Shown: positions 26,127 through 39,836, counted from the stretch's first letter. The stretch: DNA of 64,000 bases from Lanius collurio (GCA_020086605.1 JACBWW010000007.1:26637949-26701948), one strand, 5' to 3'. Made by a program: numbers and translations. Notes: a model not told the origin generated them from the sequence alone.

Positions 26127-27632
26127 ACACGTGAGCATGCACCCTGATGAACAGAGCAATCAGGCTTCCCCTGCTGCTCCAGCCAATATGACATGTTTGG
26201 AATACAGCTTGAAGCCTGTTGGACGATGTCCTGCTGGTCTTACCGACAAAGGTATTCGGCCTTTGAATAACAACAGCTTTTTTTGTGGCAGCATGAAAAG
26301 TTTCCCTTCACCAGCTGCAGAGGATTTCAGTTCATCAGCTTGTGTGCCACCCAGCATAGTACAAAGAGAAAACTTGGCATTATCTTTCTTTCCTCTCCTG
26401 CCAAGCCTTGATAGTCACTCCTAGGATTCCTCATGCTGCTCTCAGTCTCTGGCTTCCTTCCCCTGGGAATACAAGTGTACAAGAGACAAGATAAGTGATG
26501 CTATTGTATGCTAGAGATAACTCTAATCTGCAGGACCTCTTCATTGGGATGTCATATGGCAAAGCAGAAGTAAACCTTGATGATGTTGTCTTCTTTCTAC
26601 TGCAGCCATCTCAATTTAACTGAAGACATCTGTTCACATGAAGGAAAATTCAAATAAAGAGGAATTAATTGCATTGCATTGCAAAAGGAGGAAGGAAGAA
26701 CTGGGTTTCCAAAAAGAGTCTTCTTTCATCTGCTAGATTCCTTTTAAGTATCTGTAATATTGGGATGGCCAGGACATTTTGGACTGATCCTCTGCTCTTT
26801 AATCTCTGCTGAAAATATGTGCCTTGAAATTCTTTCTTCTTCTCACATTTGTGAGAAAATATGCAAGTGGAGAATGTATTTTTTTTTCTATTAGATGTAA
26901 ATGATGAATTAGGTATTTCTTGAAAATTCAGCTCGATGCCTGTTGCATAAGGTAAGAGATCAAAGCATAGATGCACTTAAGTGACAAAGAAAAATTTAAT
27001 CCAATATCTGAGAAATAAAATTAAGCACAAAGTATGTCAACAACAACTTTTTTTAGCCAGACATAGCAGCATTTGGAAAAAAAAGAATTTATTATTATAT
27101 CTTATACAAGTTTCTATTTGGATGTTCTCCTTATTTAAACCATGAAGTTACCAGAATGTCTCACTGGGACCTTTTAGAAATGTTTGTTTCTTGCTTGTTT
27201 CTCCAAATTTGTTTCTCTTGAACCAAGAACGTATTCCCCAGTCTCAACCCTTTTTTAAGTAGGTTGGTGTTTGAAAGTCATCACCCAGAAACAGTGCCAG
27301 TGCTCTGGAAAAAGTGCTGGAGAGAAACAAAAAGCTTCAATTACAATACCTCAGATTTTTTAAAGATACTCAAAGACCAAAACTCTTGATATAAGATTGG
27401 GATCAATAGGTCAGTCTATGCCATTCATTTCAGGTACTTCATGGAGGTGATCAAGTAAGGACCCCCACTATGGGTGGTTCCACCTTATCTTGGACAGTGG
27501 GAACTACCCACCTGAGAGATTTACCAATCTCATGTATCCCACAGGACTCAATGGCAGCTGCTACATACACAGGGCAGCCTCTCACATGAGTACCAAGAGC
27601 TCCTCTGGGCAGTCCAGGCTTCCTGAGGATGC
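26127..27632. other. Unique non-coding stretch
   Basis: No gene or recognised transposon between the CR1 fragment and the solo LTR. A 100-codon ORF (26122-26424, +) begins inside the CR1 remnant and runs into unique DNA. It resembles no family I know and is treated as chance. Confidence 0.55.
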
Positions 27633-28210
27633 TGTGCTGGTTTCAGCTGGGGCTGAGTTAATTTCCTTCACAGTGGCTGGTATGGGGCTGTGTTTTGGAT
27701 TTGTGCTGAACACAGGGTTGATAGTATGGAGATGTTTTTGTTATTGCTGAGAGGGCTTACACAGAGCCAAGGCCTTTTCTGCCTTTCCTACTGCCACACT
27801 GGTAAGGAAGTTGGAGGTACACAGGAGGTTGGGAGGAGACACAGCCAGTACAGGTGACCCCAACTGACCAAAGGGATATTCCAGACCATCTGATATCATG
27901 CTCAGTGGAAGGAAGAAGGGGGGGACATTTGGAGTGATGGTGTTTGTCTTCCCAAGTCACCATTACACGTGGTGGAGCCCTGCCCTCCTGGAGATGGCTG
28001 AACACCTGCCTGCCTGTGGAACACAGTGAATGAATCCCTGGGTTTGCTTTGCTTGTGGGCCTGGCTTCTGCCTTCCCTGTTAAGCTGTCTTTATTTCAAT
28101 ACATGATTTTTCCAGCTTTTACCCTTCCATTCTCACCTGATCCCACTGGTGGGGCCATGAGTGAGCAGCTGTATGAGGTTTGGCTGATGGCTGAGCAAGC
28201 TGAGATGACA
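27633..28210 (+). mobile_element. Solo LTR of a bird endogenous retrovirus (TguLTR5-like)
   Basis: A 578-bp element starting TGTGCTGGTTTCAGC and ending GATGACA, in the TG...CA form of retroviral LTRs. Its order of blocks matches an LTR family common in bird genomes as I remember it. These are the GGTTT-GCTG start, a GTGTTTTGGATTT block at about 27690, CAAAGGGATATTCCA at about 27868, GAGATGGCTGAACACCTGCC at about 27991, CTGTCTTTATTTCAA at about 28085, and a CCCACTGG-GGG-GAGTGAGCAGC stretch near 28142. No gag/pol/env sequence flanks it, so it is a solo LTR formed by recombination. The TATA-containing segment expected after the CATGC-CAGT block near 27898 appears lost, and the expected polyadenylation hexamer is degraded, so promoter activity is unlikely. 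No clean target-site duplication was found. The subfamily name is uncertain. Confidence 0.85.
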
Positions 28211-31200
28211 CAGAGAGGGCAAGGACACTTCCCTCACTGCAGTGGCCAGTCCTGACAGAGTTTCAGAAGCACGGGATGCTCTCCATGGCTTGCAGCAGGG
28301 AGTGACTAAACTGGCATCATATTCAGAGTAATCAGAGCTCTGTAATAATGCTGCAATCCATCTTCCTCTGAGAAGATGCAGTTCTAGCACCAGGCCAAAG
28401 CTAGTGTCCAAGAAGATTAGGAGTAGTGTTTGGTGTATTTTTTCTCATGATAGAATAACAAAATAAACATATCTAGAAAAGCCATACTCAATAAGCAAAA
28501 GGTGAATACAGAACATTGTTTTGGTGAAAATAGTAGATAATATCTTGTTTATTAAAGAATCCCCCAGCCCCTCAGTATTTATGACTTATGTCTAGGTTCA
28601 CTAGTAAAACTTTATGTTCCATAAATTTTGAACAGTATTTTCACTGGCCACAATATTACACAGGTATAACTTTCACAAATAATATAATCATCTCATTCTT
28701 CAAATTACTCTTGTTTTTCTTTTCGTTAGGAAGCACTGATAAGAAAGCCCGTGTGGCTTCACTTTTTCATTTTTATTATTATTCAGAAAACATTTTTTTC
28801 TAGACAGTGCAAAGGATTCATGTAAGCTGAACAACCAGTGCCTGTGAAATTATCAAAAAGTACTCTCCTCACCACAATAGGAACAGCTTCTGGTGCATTC
28901 AACTCACATTCCATTACATCTCTTTCATTTACAGTATGGTGATGGAGAAAGGGAATTAATTTCATGTCATTTCAAACCTTCTCTGTCACTAAGCAATTGG
29001 TAATGTTTGATTCCCTTCTCCTTGGGTGGTTAAGTTTTACTGACAGTAGGAAAATGTTATTATCTTTATTCCGCTGTAGTTCTAGGCTATACCTGGTCTC
29101 CCAAACATATCAAGACCATAAAAACTACTTACCAAAGAAATTTCAAACATATATATACATTAAAGTTATTTATTAGATTCAGCAATTCCTTTTCCCCTAC
29201 AGCAACAAATCTGGCCTTTAGAAACCAGTATTGTATGAAGAATAAGCTGTCCATTCAAATATAAATAATTCCTTTGCCCAATTGTATTTTTTTCCCATTT
29301 GAAATTCATTTTCAGGCTTTATTATCTAATAAATACAAGGTCCCAATTTATGTTCAGGCAGGGTATTATATTAGCATTCATGGAACTCTGTCTCACTATT
29401 GAACCCTGCTTATATAAGATGAGCATTTTTCTTTAGACACAGATGTCAACCTAAATTGATGAGATTCTCCCACTCCTAATAATTGGTATGAAATTTTTCA
29501 GCAGTCCCTGCACAGAAATTCATAGCCCATGCTGTAATGAGCCATTCAGCTTCACATGAAAAGCTAGCAAGAAAACCACCTTCTCCAAAAGCTAAAATGA
29601 TGTATTAACAGTTGCAAAACATGGTATTGTATCAAGGAGAATGAGAGTGTTCTCTAAGGCACTGAGCACAGCAGCACATGCATAACCCTGTGTGTTCAGT
29701 CCCTTGCTTCTCCTCTGGAATGATATGAAGGACAGCATTTAAAATTGCTTATTAAACATTTTAACAGAATAACAAGTCAAAACTGTTCAAGATTGCACAG
29801 AGTCTATATTCAGCCCAGGAGCTAAGAGCTTTTTTTTTTTTTTTTTTTCCTCAGAGCACCATTGTCTTCAATTTTTTCCTGTTTTGCTTTGCTATTGTAA
29901 TGGATTGGGCTGGTCTCTTGGGAAACTGCTGGTGAATACTGCTATGATCAACTGTGGAGGAAATCACCTGCAAAAGAGAAATTCAGGAGGCTGTTTGGTC
30001 CCTGCCCCACACTGATAGAGAGACAACACTGTCAGATCAGTGTCCAGTCACTTCTTGAAATTTTCTGATGAGGGGTATGCCCAAGTCTCCCATATCTCTG
30101 TCACTATATAGCTGTAGAGTTTATTTTTTCTTACCTCCAAAATCAGACTTTCATCTTCTTTTCTGTAATTAAATGGAATATTTCTTGCCATCTGCAGAAA
30201 ACAACTGGACATGGAAAGCAATTAACGGCTGTGCTTTTTTATGTTAACCTTTAGAAATGTGTATTAGAAATTTGTTTTGATCTTCACCACATTTATCCTC
30301 TCTGCCTAAGACTAAACAAAGGCAGTACTTTCAACACGTCCCTCAGTGGTGACATCTTTAAGTCATCATTCTTATTAATGCTACCTTTCAGCTTTTGGCA
30401 TTTTCTGGCTCACCCATATCTTTGAAAGGGATTGAAAGGTCCAGATGGAAAAACACCAGAGTGAAACAAAAACTTACTGTCTGGTTGATAATTTTTTTTC
30501 AGAAAGGATCCTCCTCAAGGCAGGGGACACAGTTCAGTCACCAGCACAGAGGCATCTACTGTCATTTGAACTGTCCTACAGATCTCCCCAGCTGACAGAT
30601 GCTGCTCCACAGGACACAGCTCTCCTGTGGCTGTATGTTCCCTAGTCCTACAGAGATGTCTCAGGCATCAAAAGCAGCAGAAGTGACACCATGTTCAGGT
30701 AACTCAATCAATTTCTCGATGTCTGCTTACAGAGCTGGACAAAAAATAATCTTCCAAGATACAAGTTAGCATCATTTTACTTCATTCATTTTAGAAATCC
30801 TTGTGCCTTTGCATGCCAGAGAGACTTCTACTGCCTCATGTAATGCAGGTTTATGCTTCCTGAGGATCTGTGGGTGCAAGAAGTATGATTTCCTGCTCTT
30901 CTCCAATAATAAAATTCACTTTTAACTTAATCTATATATTCACATATGCCTAAGTACCTTTTTGTTGTATGACTCACTCCATAAGCTCTAAATATTGTTA
31001 ATTATATCAAAGACTGGTATCCAATCCCGAAACAGACTTTCATGAAAGTTTTACTGGAGGAAGTGGGTATAAAACTGAGACTTTGCTCTTCATTTGACTG
31101 AGCCTCTGTTCTTCCAGTTTCGCTTCTAACCATCTTCCTTGCCATCTATGTAACTATGTAAGGATGTATATATGGCCTTCCTAACCTCCTTTTGCAGTTA

Positions 31201-34200
31201 ACAAAAAAAGACAGACCCTCCAGACTCCAGGATTGTCATTGCAGAAAATGCAAAGGCCCTGGAAGCAAGTTTATGCACTGAATCTTTTAGCATCTATAAT
31301 TTTATTTATCCCTTGATATGTTTTTGACTGTTTTAAATAATTCACTCCAATATTTCACCCCTGCCCAGTCTAGATGATAGCAGAATTTTTTTTTAAACAG
31401 GTGTCCCACTTCAGGACAGAGATCTTTTATCTCACTCTATAGAAACACGACTCGGATGGTCTAAAACACAGCCCTCCATCTGTCTTAGGCACAGAAACTG
31501 AAATAACACACAAAAGAGTAAATCCAGCTTCAGGGCAGAGGACCATCTACATGGGTCCAGCAGAAACCTAGGGCCAAGTGCTGTGCAGCTTGGACAGCAC
31601 CAACCTGCACTGACAGTGGGAGCAATCCAGATATCAGCCAGGGAAATCCTTTACCTGGCCTCATAACTGAAAAGTTATCATCTTCCCTGATAGAGACAGC
31701 TTAGGACAACAAAGCCTTTATTTTAGGAGTCACTGTGTACCCTAAAAATGCCAATTGAAAGCCGTATGTTGCTGGGTGATAGTGGCTGCAGCACAGATTT
31801 GTGAATCCCATCCAAAGAGGTTAAAGGGAAGTTACTGACCACAGGGATTTTTTCTTTTCTGCTCCTATCCTCATTAAACAGTCACAGGGAATTTCTGCAG
31901 GTAGGTCAAGGGTGAGGACTGACTAACCATTTGAGAAATCTCACTGTAAATTTGAAGGGGAACAGGGAGGAGTTCCAGCTTTCTGATCCATCTTCACAGA
32001 CTCTGGACCCACTCCAACAGTTCCACGTCCTTTTTTTGGGAACTCTGGATCTGAATTTATTAACATGAAGAAATTGCAATGTCTAAAATTAGTTTTAATT
32101 GTAAATTGGCACTGATACAAGTATGTTGCTGAGAAGGGAATTATGGATTTTGGTACTAGCAGTGCTGAACTCCATAGTGGGCTGTTATTTGCTAATGTTT
32201 TTATATATACAAAGCATATACCCATTAACAAACCACTTCACTAAATAAGTAGGGTACAAATGTAGTTAACAATTATTGCAGCTGAGTGAGTACAGGCTCT
32301 TCTCATCTGCAGTCAGGCATGCAGAGAGCTCATGCTTACGTGTGAAGAAATGAGCCCTCTTTCTTTATATGATTTGCCTTTCTCCAAAACAGCAGCAGGG
32401 ACAAAACCCTCCAACATGACTCAGAGAGCTAAGAAAAGCCACAAGCCCCCTGCTAATGTGATGTGAATTTGCATGCAGAGCTGCTGACTGCTTTGTGCAA
32501 AAAGCCTGATGCATCTCTGCTCACTGCCTTCAGATCATCTTTGTACATACAGACATGCACACAGTGGGGGAGCACGGCACAAAAAGAGCCGCCTCACTGA
32601 AGTCAGATGTAGTGCTCCTGATGAGTTAGGCAGCAGAGTTTGCCTCAGGTCTTGAAGTCAGTGTGTCTGTGTAAAATTACATCTTAACTGCAGGTCTGTG
32701 CACAGGACAGGACATTTGCATTTTGGTTTACCCTGAAGGAAACCCTGGGCAACTCAGTGTGTCAAAAGGTTGACATCGTTTTGATGCATCACAAGTCCGT
32801 CGCTGAAGAATGAAGATCATGCCCCCACCACACTGCTGTGATCCATGAACAGCCCATCTTTCCCTCCTGCAGCCCAGCCTTTAACCAGATTTGTTGTACT
32901 GGTAGGCACAGGATCCCCCACTGTCAGCTCACCTTGTAATCCCATTTTCTGCTAGACTCATTTTAAAGGAAAAGCAAAACCATACTTATTGTCAAAGAAG
33001 ACAGGAGTAATGTACTTTATTTATGGAACTGGGAACAAAGTTACAAAGAAAAAAAAATAAGAAGAAATAATTATCAAAGCCACTTGAGTATTAAGTGGCT
33101 CATCTGCTCTGTCAGGAGCTGTTTGCAGGTTTGCAGATGTTGCTGCTGTTGATAAATTCTCACAAGCAAGTACCCATCAGAGGGTTATTTTGCAGATCCT
33201 GCCTCTTCCTCTGCTCACAGTCCCCTGTTTCTATGCTTTCTTTAAAGGAAAAAAATCTCTAAATATTTATGAGCCTTCAAAATCTGTTCCATCTCTCCAG
33301 TATTCCCTTTCCAACTACTATTGTGACAGTTTGCATCATGTTTCAGTTTCATTTCTTTTTTTCCCTCCTGCCAGTCAGTGCAGACAGGTCCCTCAAGGAC
33401 ATTTTTTTGTCTCACTAGTGCTGTACCTGCTGCCCAGAGCAGTTGGCCAGGTCCCAAAGTAGGTCCTTTTATGGAACTTTCCTATTTCTGCTATGTGTTT
33501 CCACCACCAGTTCATCCAGAGCTGCGATTTACCACAAAATTTCAAACATTGTATCTTTACTGTTCCTTCAAATCTAGTAGCACTTCACTTACACCCAGTT
33601 CAGCAGGTTTCCTCCCCACTCAGATAACAACACCCAAAACACTGTGTAACAAAGTAGAGCAGAGCCTGTTGCCTTGGGCTGGGTGCAATCTGCCCTAGGC
33701 AAGCCCTGGACTCGAGGCGAGGCTGAAGACGCTCAAAGCAGTGAAAAAACAGATGGGAAAAAAGCCCAAGACTCAGCTGTGCTCATTCACATTCCCTGCC
33801 AGGGATGCCTGCACCCCATAGACTCCCACCTGCCCCTGCAAAGTCCAGGCCTGAGAATGGGGAGAGGTTAATCCCCACTTCCTGGCGTCCTTGAGCACTC
33901 AGTGGGACAGTGGGAGGTCAAGTAGCCCCTCCATGCCTAAGTAAGAGGCACTGTCCCTCTGAGTTAGCAGCCATCCAGAGATGCTCGTGCAGCCCAGCCA
34001 TGTGGCTGTTCTGGATGTCCTTCCCTCCACACCAACTCACTGTGTGAAAATGAAACCCATCACTGACCAGCAAAACAAAGCACCTAAAAGCCAAGCCCTT
34101 CTGCAGGCAGTATGTGTTTCTCTAATTAGGGCACCTTCCCAATATCTCTGTTCATAAGTGCTATGGCAACAGGTGGTATGAACATTAACAACCTGAATGG

Positions 34201-36410
34201 AATGGGAGGTCAGGCTCTCAAACAAAAAGAAAGTCCACATTACAGGAGTGGAGTGTGCAAAATGACACAAAAGCCAGCAAGTCTAGAATAGATTTTAAAA
34301 GAGTTATGGAAAAGGTTCAAATTTTTGGAGTTATTAAATAGGGGGGAAGTGGTAAAGACTTGTCAGATGAGTCCTGGTAAATTGTTTCCCACCTAATTAT
34401 CTTGGCATCTGGAATTGCAGATGTGTTAGTTGAAGTAACCAGCATTATCAGATAATAAACTAGAACAATATGCTTAAGGCATGATGTGTTTTCTATTCTT
34501 CTTATTTCTTCTCATTTCTAGATGGGAACCCTGTTTATATTTATCCCTCTTTAGAGGCAGGCCCCTATTTTTGCACTGCGTTGGGACTAGCACAAAATAC
34601 CTGAAAATTAGATTTTGTGAGGGCACAAACCCAGTAATTTCTTCCTTAACCTAACTGACTGAAGAGCCATTTTTCTGACTTTCTTATATATGTACATAAA
34701 ACTCATATACATACAGAGCATGATGCAACCAAATCAAGAAAAGGCAAAGTCACCAAGAAAATAAACACAGAGCAAATAAATTCTGCTGAGAATTCTTTAT
34801 TGCTGGAGTGCTCTCTGTAGTACATAAATATAGCTAACTAGTCTCACTAGTTACTAGGGAGCCATAAAAAACAGTCATCTTGTGAACTGGTATCAAACCA
34901 AATCATACTGTCTGTCCATCAAGAAATCTTCTAAGACAACCTTGGGAGTCAAACCACATTTATTTTCCAATAGGTGATGTTTCTGCCTCTTGAACCTCAA
35001 AAAGAAAATGCGAACTATCAAGGTGTCTGGCACAGGTCTGTGTGCTCCTGAGGGTGCACTGAGCAGCTGAGCTCAGTCCTGATGGAGGCTGCAGACACTA
35101 ATGAATAGTCAGTTAAAAGTTACTGCACCTTAATTTAAGAAATTCCAAAAAGAAAGGGGAAAAAAAAAATTCACATCAGTTTTGCAGCTAAACCGAGCCT
35201 GCACATCTGCCCAATGGTGTCAGAGGCTGCCAGGACCTCCCAGGTGTTCACCTGCCTCTGCAGAGTCCCAGACTGTGGCTAGAAACAAATCGTGTTCTCG
35301 GCGGCAGCACAGCCATCCCGAGTGCGGCCACCAGCACTGCTGCCCGTGTCCTCAGTCTGCTGAGCAGAGCTCCATGAAGAGCTGCTCACGAGGAGATGCC
35401 AACACAGAACCCTAGAAACACGAAACTAGTTGGTTCTTAAAGCAACTCATCATCACTTTCTCTTGAGCTGGAAATAAGGACTGAGCTGCATTTTTGCTGG
35501 CAAGGTTTTCTGCCCTATACAGCAACTCAGTAAGAGTATAAATGTTCACAAAGTGAAGTTCTCCATGGTCTAGTTCATTGGTTTCAACAATGAAATTTGG
35601 TTTCACCCAGAAGACATGCTGTCCTCACAGTGCTGAATTCGGTGTAGAGTTCAACAAAGGAGTTTTTCTCTATACAGGTTTAAACTTACATAGCATGTCT
35701 ATGAAAGAAAAGGATTAAATGCCCATGGATTCAAACACATTCTGTTTTCTTTTCTGAGTATATGGGTCCTATGCTCAAGCAGTTTGCTATACATAAAGTT
35801 TTCTAAATCCCTTTTAACAGATATAAATAACCTGATTTTTAGTTCACAGTGTTCCAAGTTTTATCAGCAGAATACTATGTCTCATGTACTCTTCCAAAGT
35901 CCAAACACAAATACATGCCGAAAATAAACTCTGCTTCTTTGCTAGCTCTACTTACTGGGATGTTCTTGCTTGCTTTTTAAACTCAAATTATTGCTGCATG
36001 TTTATGGATTTGAATACATACAGCATGAAAAGGAAGGCAAAGGAGCTTTCTAAGTGCCTGCTGTAAAGACACTGCCAAACAAAATTCTGGGAAAGGCTGG
36101 CCTTCTTGCAGGTTTGCCTGTTTATCTATCACAGTTTCAGAGTGAAAATATTTTTTCATGGTGGAAAAGAGATACTGGACAAATGGAGTTTGCTCTTGAG
36201 GAGTTTCCTTTCCTTCTGGGTGAAGTTATCCAACTGCTCTGCTAGGTTTCATCTTGCTTTATCTCCAAGTCTCAGGTCTGCTTCTAGATAAAATGCTGCA
36301 AGGAGTGATGACAAACAAAGCCGCACATAACCAGTAAGAAAATATGTAGAGTCCTCCCCATATTAACTTTCACATATGAAGATGGTCTTAATGTAAAATA
36401 ATTGGACTTC
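28211..36410. other. Unique AT-rich non-coding stretch
   Basis: The longest stretch without a recognised repeat or gene. It contains a T19 run at 29830-29848 and, around 32440-32820, a more complex block with octamer-like ATTTGCAT words. There is a small CpG-bearing patch near 35290-35340. ORFs are at most 106 codons and many have open antisense counterparts. No splice-flanked coding exon was convincing. Confidence 0.6.
29830..29848 (+). repeat. Poly-T tract (T19)
   Basis: Nineteen uninterrupted T residues. On the minus strand this would be a poly-A run, but nothing recognisable as a retrocopy lies on the expected side (above 29848). Confidence 0.9.
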
Positions 36411-36592
36411 TTTCAAAATTGGAACAGGCTGCCCAGGGAAGTGGCCAAGTCACCATCCCTGGAGATAGTTAAAAGATGCGTGGATGTGGTGCTGAGGGTC
36501 ATGGTTTAGTGGTGGACTTGGCAGTGCTGGGTTAATGGTTAGACATGATGATCTCAGAGGTCTTTTCCAGCCAAGGAGTCTATGATTCTATG
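36411..36592 (+). mobile_element. CR1 LINE 3' end (3' UTR)
   Basis: Starts at about the TTGGAACAGGCTGCCCAGG block, runs through CACCATCCCTGGAGAT and a GTGCTGAGGGTCATGGTTTA block, and ends with AGAGGTCTTTTCCAGCC and the terminal repeats TATGATTCTATG. All of these are hallmarks of the CR1 ORF2 end and 3' UTR. It is heavily 5' truncated (about 180 bp), the usual outcome of CR1 retrotransposition. No poly-A tail is expected for CR1, which ends in octamer repeats. The exact 5' boundary lies between about 36400 and 36420. Confidence 0.93.
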
Positions 36593-38782
36593 TGCTGTGC
36601 AGGATTACAAAGGTAAGTAATCCCAAGGAGGGCTGCTGTGGGCCCCAAGCAGAACTGCTGTGAAATGGGACCAGCCTCTGAGATCACAACACACTGAGCA
36701 GTGATGTTACCAGCCCAGCTGAGCCCTTGTCTCCTCAGCAGCACAGGTTGTCCCAGTGCCATTTCCCCTCTGAACCAGAAAGGTTTTCCTTGCAACTACT
36801 ATTAGCAACCTGGACTACAGGCACAACATGTTCTGGGGCTGCTTCCCTGCCAAGACTAGTCTGGAGGGACTAAGGCATTACCACAAATGAGTTCAGTGTG
36901 AGAAGTAACAGTGCCTTCATCAAGCTGTAGCTGTTCCCATAGCTCTCCCCACCAAACCAGCATAACCCTGTGCTGGTGTTTCTTGTTCTGCTCCCGTGAG
37001 CCCCACAGTCACAGATCCTCCATCAGAGGAGCAAGGGGAAGTTGCCCTTCTTGCAGCTTGAGTTAAAGACAGGTTTCCAGGCTTTCTCCTCCATGCTTCC
37101 TGCTTCAGGCTAAATTTCCCATTTATCACTCCTCAGTCTCTGCTCCCCTGAAACAAACCATTTTCCCAGGCAGTGGTTGGATAAGCTGGCAAAGACAACC
37201 CTGTGCTTGCTCTCATGCTGAGGTCCACAGGCAATCAATCACTGGAGTCTCTGCTTGTTGCTGGCAGATGGATAAGTGCCTCCTCTTTTCTGTTTTCAAA
37301 TTATTTCAAGCAACAAAAACAGATACACAAAACCAATCTCTGAATGCTACTTGAGAAGCAGAGCCAGGGCCCCCGGACAGTGGAGGAGCAGCCCCTGAGC
37401 TGGCGATGTGGGGAGAGATGGGCTTGGGGCAACCTTATTGAAATGTGGTGCTGCATCAGCAAAGATGACCAGGAGTCCTCACTTGAGGAATCTGGGTCAG
37501 AAAAATCACTTAGCTGTTTTATAAAGACTTGACAATAGGAAAGAGAGCATTGCTTTATACATGACAGACCTGTGGGGAGAAAGAGGAGCAGCCTGTGGGA
37601 AAGGACTCTCCACAGCTCTGGGATGTGGAGGGAGCACTAGCACAGTGCTGTGCCCCAGGGAAGAGGAGAATGCAGCAACAAGAACATCTGAGAGCCAATG
37701 GGTTTGCTAACACACCTTCCAGGTATGAAAAATCACAATGATAACAGGTATCATCTTGATAAAATAGCCATGTTCTGGAATAGTCTGAAGGCCTTTTACT
37801 GGAAGGAAACTAAAAGGGCCAAGGGAAGGTGGGTTTGTGTTTTATTAAATTCTGCATGTTTTATCCCAGTTCTTGTCGAACTTTATGGTCCCTATAGTTT
37901 TAAAACATAACCCCCAGAATTCTACAGTTACAGTTTGTCTTTCTTCTAAAGGGAAAGATTAGTTCAAAATTTATTTTCAAATATTCTAATTTTCTATGAA
38001 GATTATTGAATGACAACATGGAAAATTAACATGGACAGAAAAGTCAATTACATAAACACCAGATATGGATATTTTACAGTTGTGAATCCAAGTGTAATAA
38101 TTTATATTATGCAGGCTTCCCAAGTCAAACAATCCATTGGGGAGAGTGAAGAAGTTATTTCCTCTACAAAATGCACTTTTTTTCATTTCTTTTGAGAAAT
38201 AAAAAGTAAGCCTATTAATAAACATAATTTGCTCTAAATAAATGTAGAAATCTACTTATTTTCTACATCTTCAAAATATGATTCATTAGTGTCAGCTCCT
38301 GCCACCTCATACTAATTAATTTATTAATTTTTAAGCAACCAAAAGGGAATGGATTTACATAATACCTTGATATATAATTGATGAGCTGTGTATTGCAGAC
38401 CCTTTTGAGTCAAATAGCTGGACCAGCCTGACTGAAGTGGTTTTTTTGCGAAATGTCACAAAAGCCTTTGTGGACCTATTGCCTGTCCACAATGGCCTTG
38501 AGGCAGCAGGACAGGGCAAGGATGCTCAGATTTGCCAGCATGCTTGGCTTCACATGAAAAGAGAAGTTCAGAGACTTGTCTAGGGATGGTTGCAGTCAAA
38601 AATTCCCCATCCTTAGTATCTCTGAGAGTAGGAAGAGAGAACTGAGTGACCTCTGACATTTCCAATGCCACTGGCCAAAACCATAAAGGAAAGTATTTTT
38701 CAACTGGCAAATCCTGTCTGGGTTTGTTTTTTATGTAGCATGGCAGAGAAGGATGGCCTAGAAGGAAAAATAATGTGAAATT
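36593..38782. other. Unique non-coding stretch
   Basis: No gene or transposon was recognised between the CR1 3' end and the SINE. ORFs are short (at most 84 codons) and lie on both strands. The part from about 37.9 to 38.4 kb is strongly AT-rich with ATTAATTTATTAAT-like words. Confidence 0.6.
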
Positions 38783-38921
38783 TCACAGAATCACAGAATA
38801 TTCTGAGTTAGAAGGGACCCACAAGGATCATTAAGTCCAAATCTGAAGTGCATGGCCCGTGCAGGGATCAAACCCTAGACCCATTATTAGCACCACGCTA
38901 ATAGCTGACTGACTGTGCTGC
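38783..38921 (-). mobile_element. tRNA-Ile-derived SINE with CR1 tail (TguSINE1-like)
   Basis: Read on the minus strand, the 5' part (about 38921-38851) resembles tRNA-Ile with anticodon AAT. Conserved blocks include the anticodon arm (GCGTGGTGCTAATAA) and the T-arm/B-box region GGTTTGATCCCTGCACGGGCC. The 3' part (about 38850-38783) is CR1-like: GGGTCCCTTCTAACTCAGAA-type sequence followed by terminal ATTCTGTG repeats. This tRNA-Ile plus CR1-tail design is that of TguSINE1, a SINE described from passerine birds and mobilised by CR1. The D-arm is shortened and mutated, and several B-box bases differ from a functional tRNA, so transcription is doubtful. No clear target-site duplication is present. 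Confidence 0.85.
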
Positions 38922-39836
38922 AAAGTATCTTCTGTGGAAATCAAGGCCATGACTGTGGATTCAAATTTCACTAAAAAGACCTTTAGATAGTACATTAGAA
39001 ACATTTTCCTAACATCAGCAACCCCTTTTTCAATTCCTCTGACAGCTCCTCTCCTAATGAAATTTAGCTACTACAGGGCAACACAGAAATCCTCTCTCAC
39101 AAATCGGGGTTTGTATTTGTTTATACTTTGGCACTATTATCAGTAATCATACAGGGAAAAAGATACATTTTCTTTTCTATGCACAGGGTGCAATTCTGGG
39201 TGTGACACAGACTGTAATCAGCAGTCCTTTCATAGAGAAACAGATTCGAGCTGAATCAAATGGGGTGAGGCAAAGTAATGTAAGACACTCCACACCACTT
39301 AAGAGTTGGTCACTTTTCTTGGATCAGGCAAAGAGAACATCAAGGGGATTAGAAAGCTGTACCTTACCCCTCTTGGCTCAGTTTGGCCTGACTGGTGTAG
39401 TTTGAAGCAACAACTCTGTATTAGCCAAGGGAAAATCCATTAAGGTCACAGGGAACTGATGATTTCACAGAGTCATGGATCAGACCCATGTTCATTAAGC
39501 TTCAGTGGTCTCCACTTACTCGACCCTTCCAAGCAATGTTTGCTCTCACAAAGGCCCCTAGTGCTCAAAGTTGATAGAAAGCCTCCTGTCATTACCCATC
39601 TTTAAGATGGTGTTACTTTTTTCTCATTCCCACTGGCAGAATAAAACATCTGGGAGTTGTTTGCACTAGTAGCAGCAAGAAAAATGTGAATACATTTTTT
39701 CAAAAGCATAGGAACAAACTCCAACAATGACTTGGCTTTGATTCAGTGGAGAGGGTTGCTGATGATTGTATCAATGAGAGCAGATGTTTTCATTTTCTTC
39801 TGCAGTGAGATTTAATCTGAATAATCAAAATATATT
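38922..39836. other. Unique non-coding stretch
   Basis: No gene or transposon was recognised. Short ORFs only. Confidence 0.55.

Noticed and set aside
26122..26424. 100-codon ORF downstream of the CR1 endonuclease remnant
   Set aside because: It starts within dead CR1 sequence, runs into unique DNA and has no recognisable domain.
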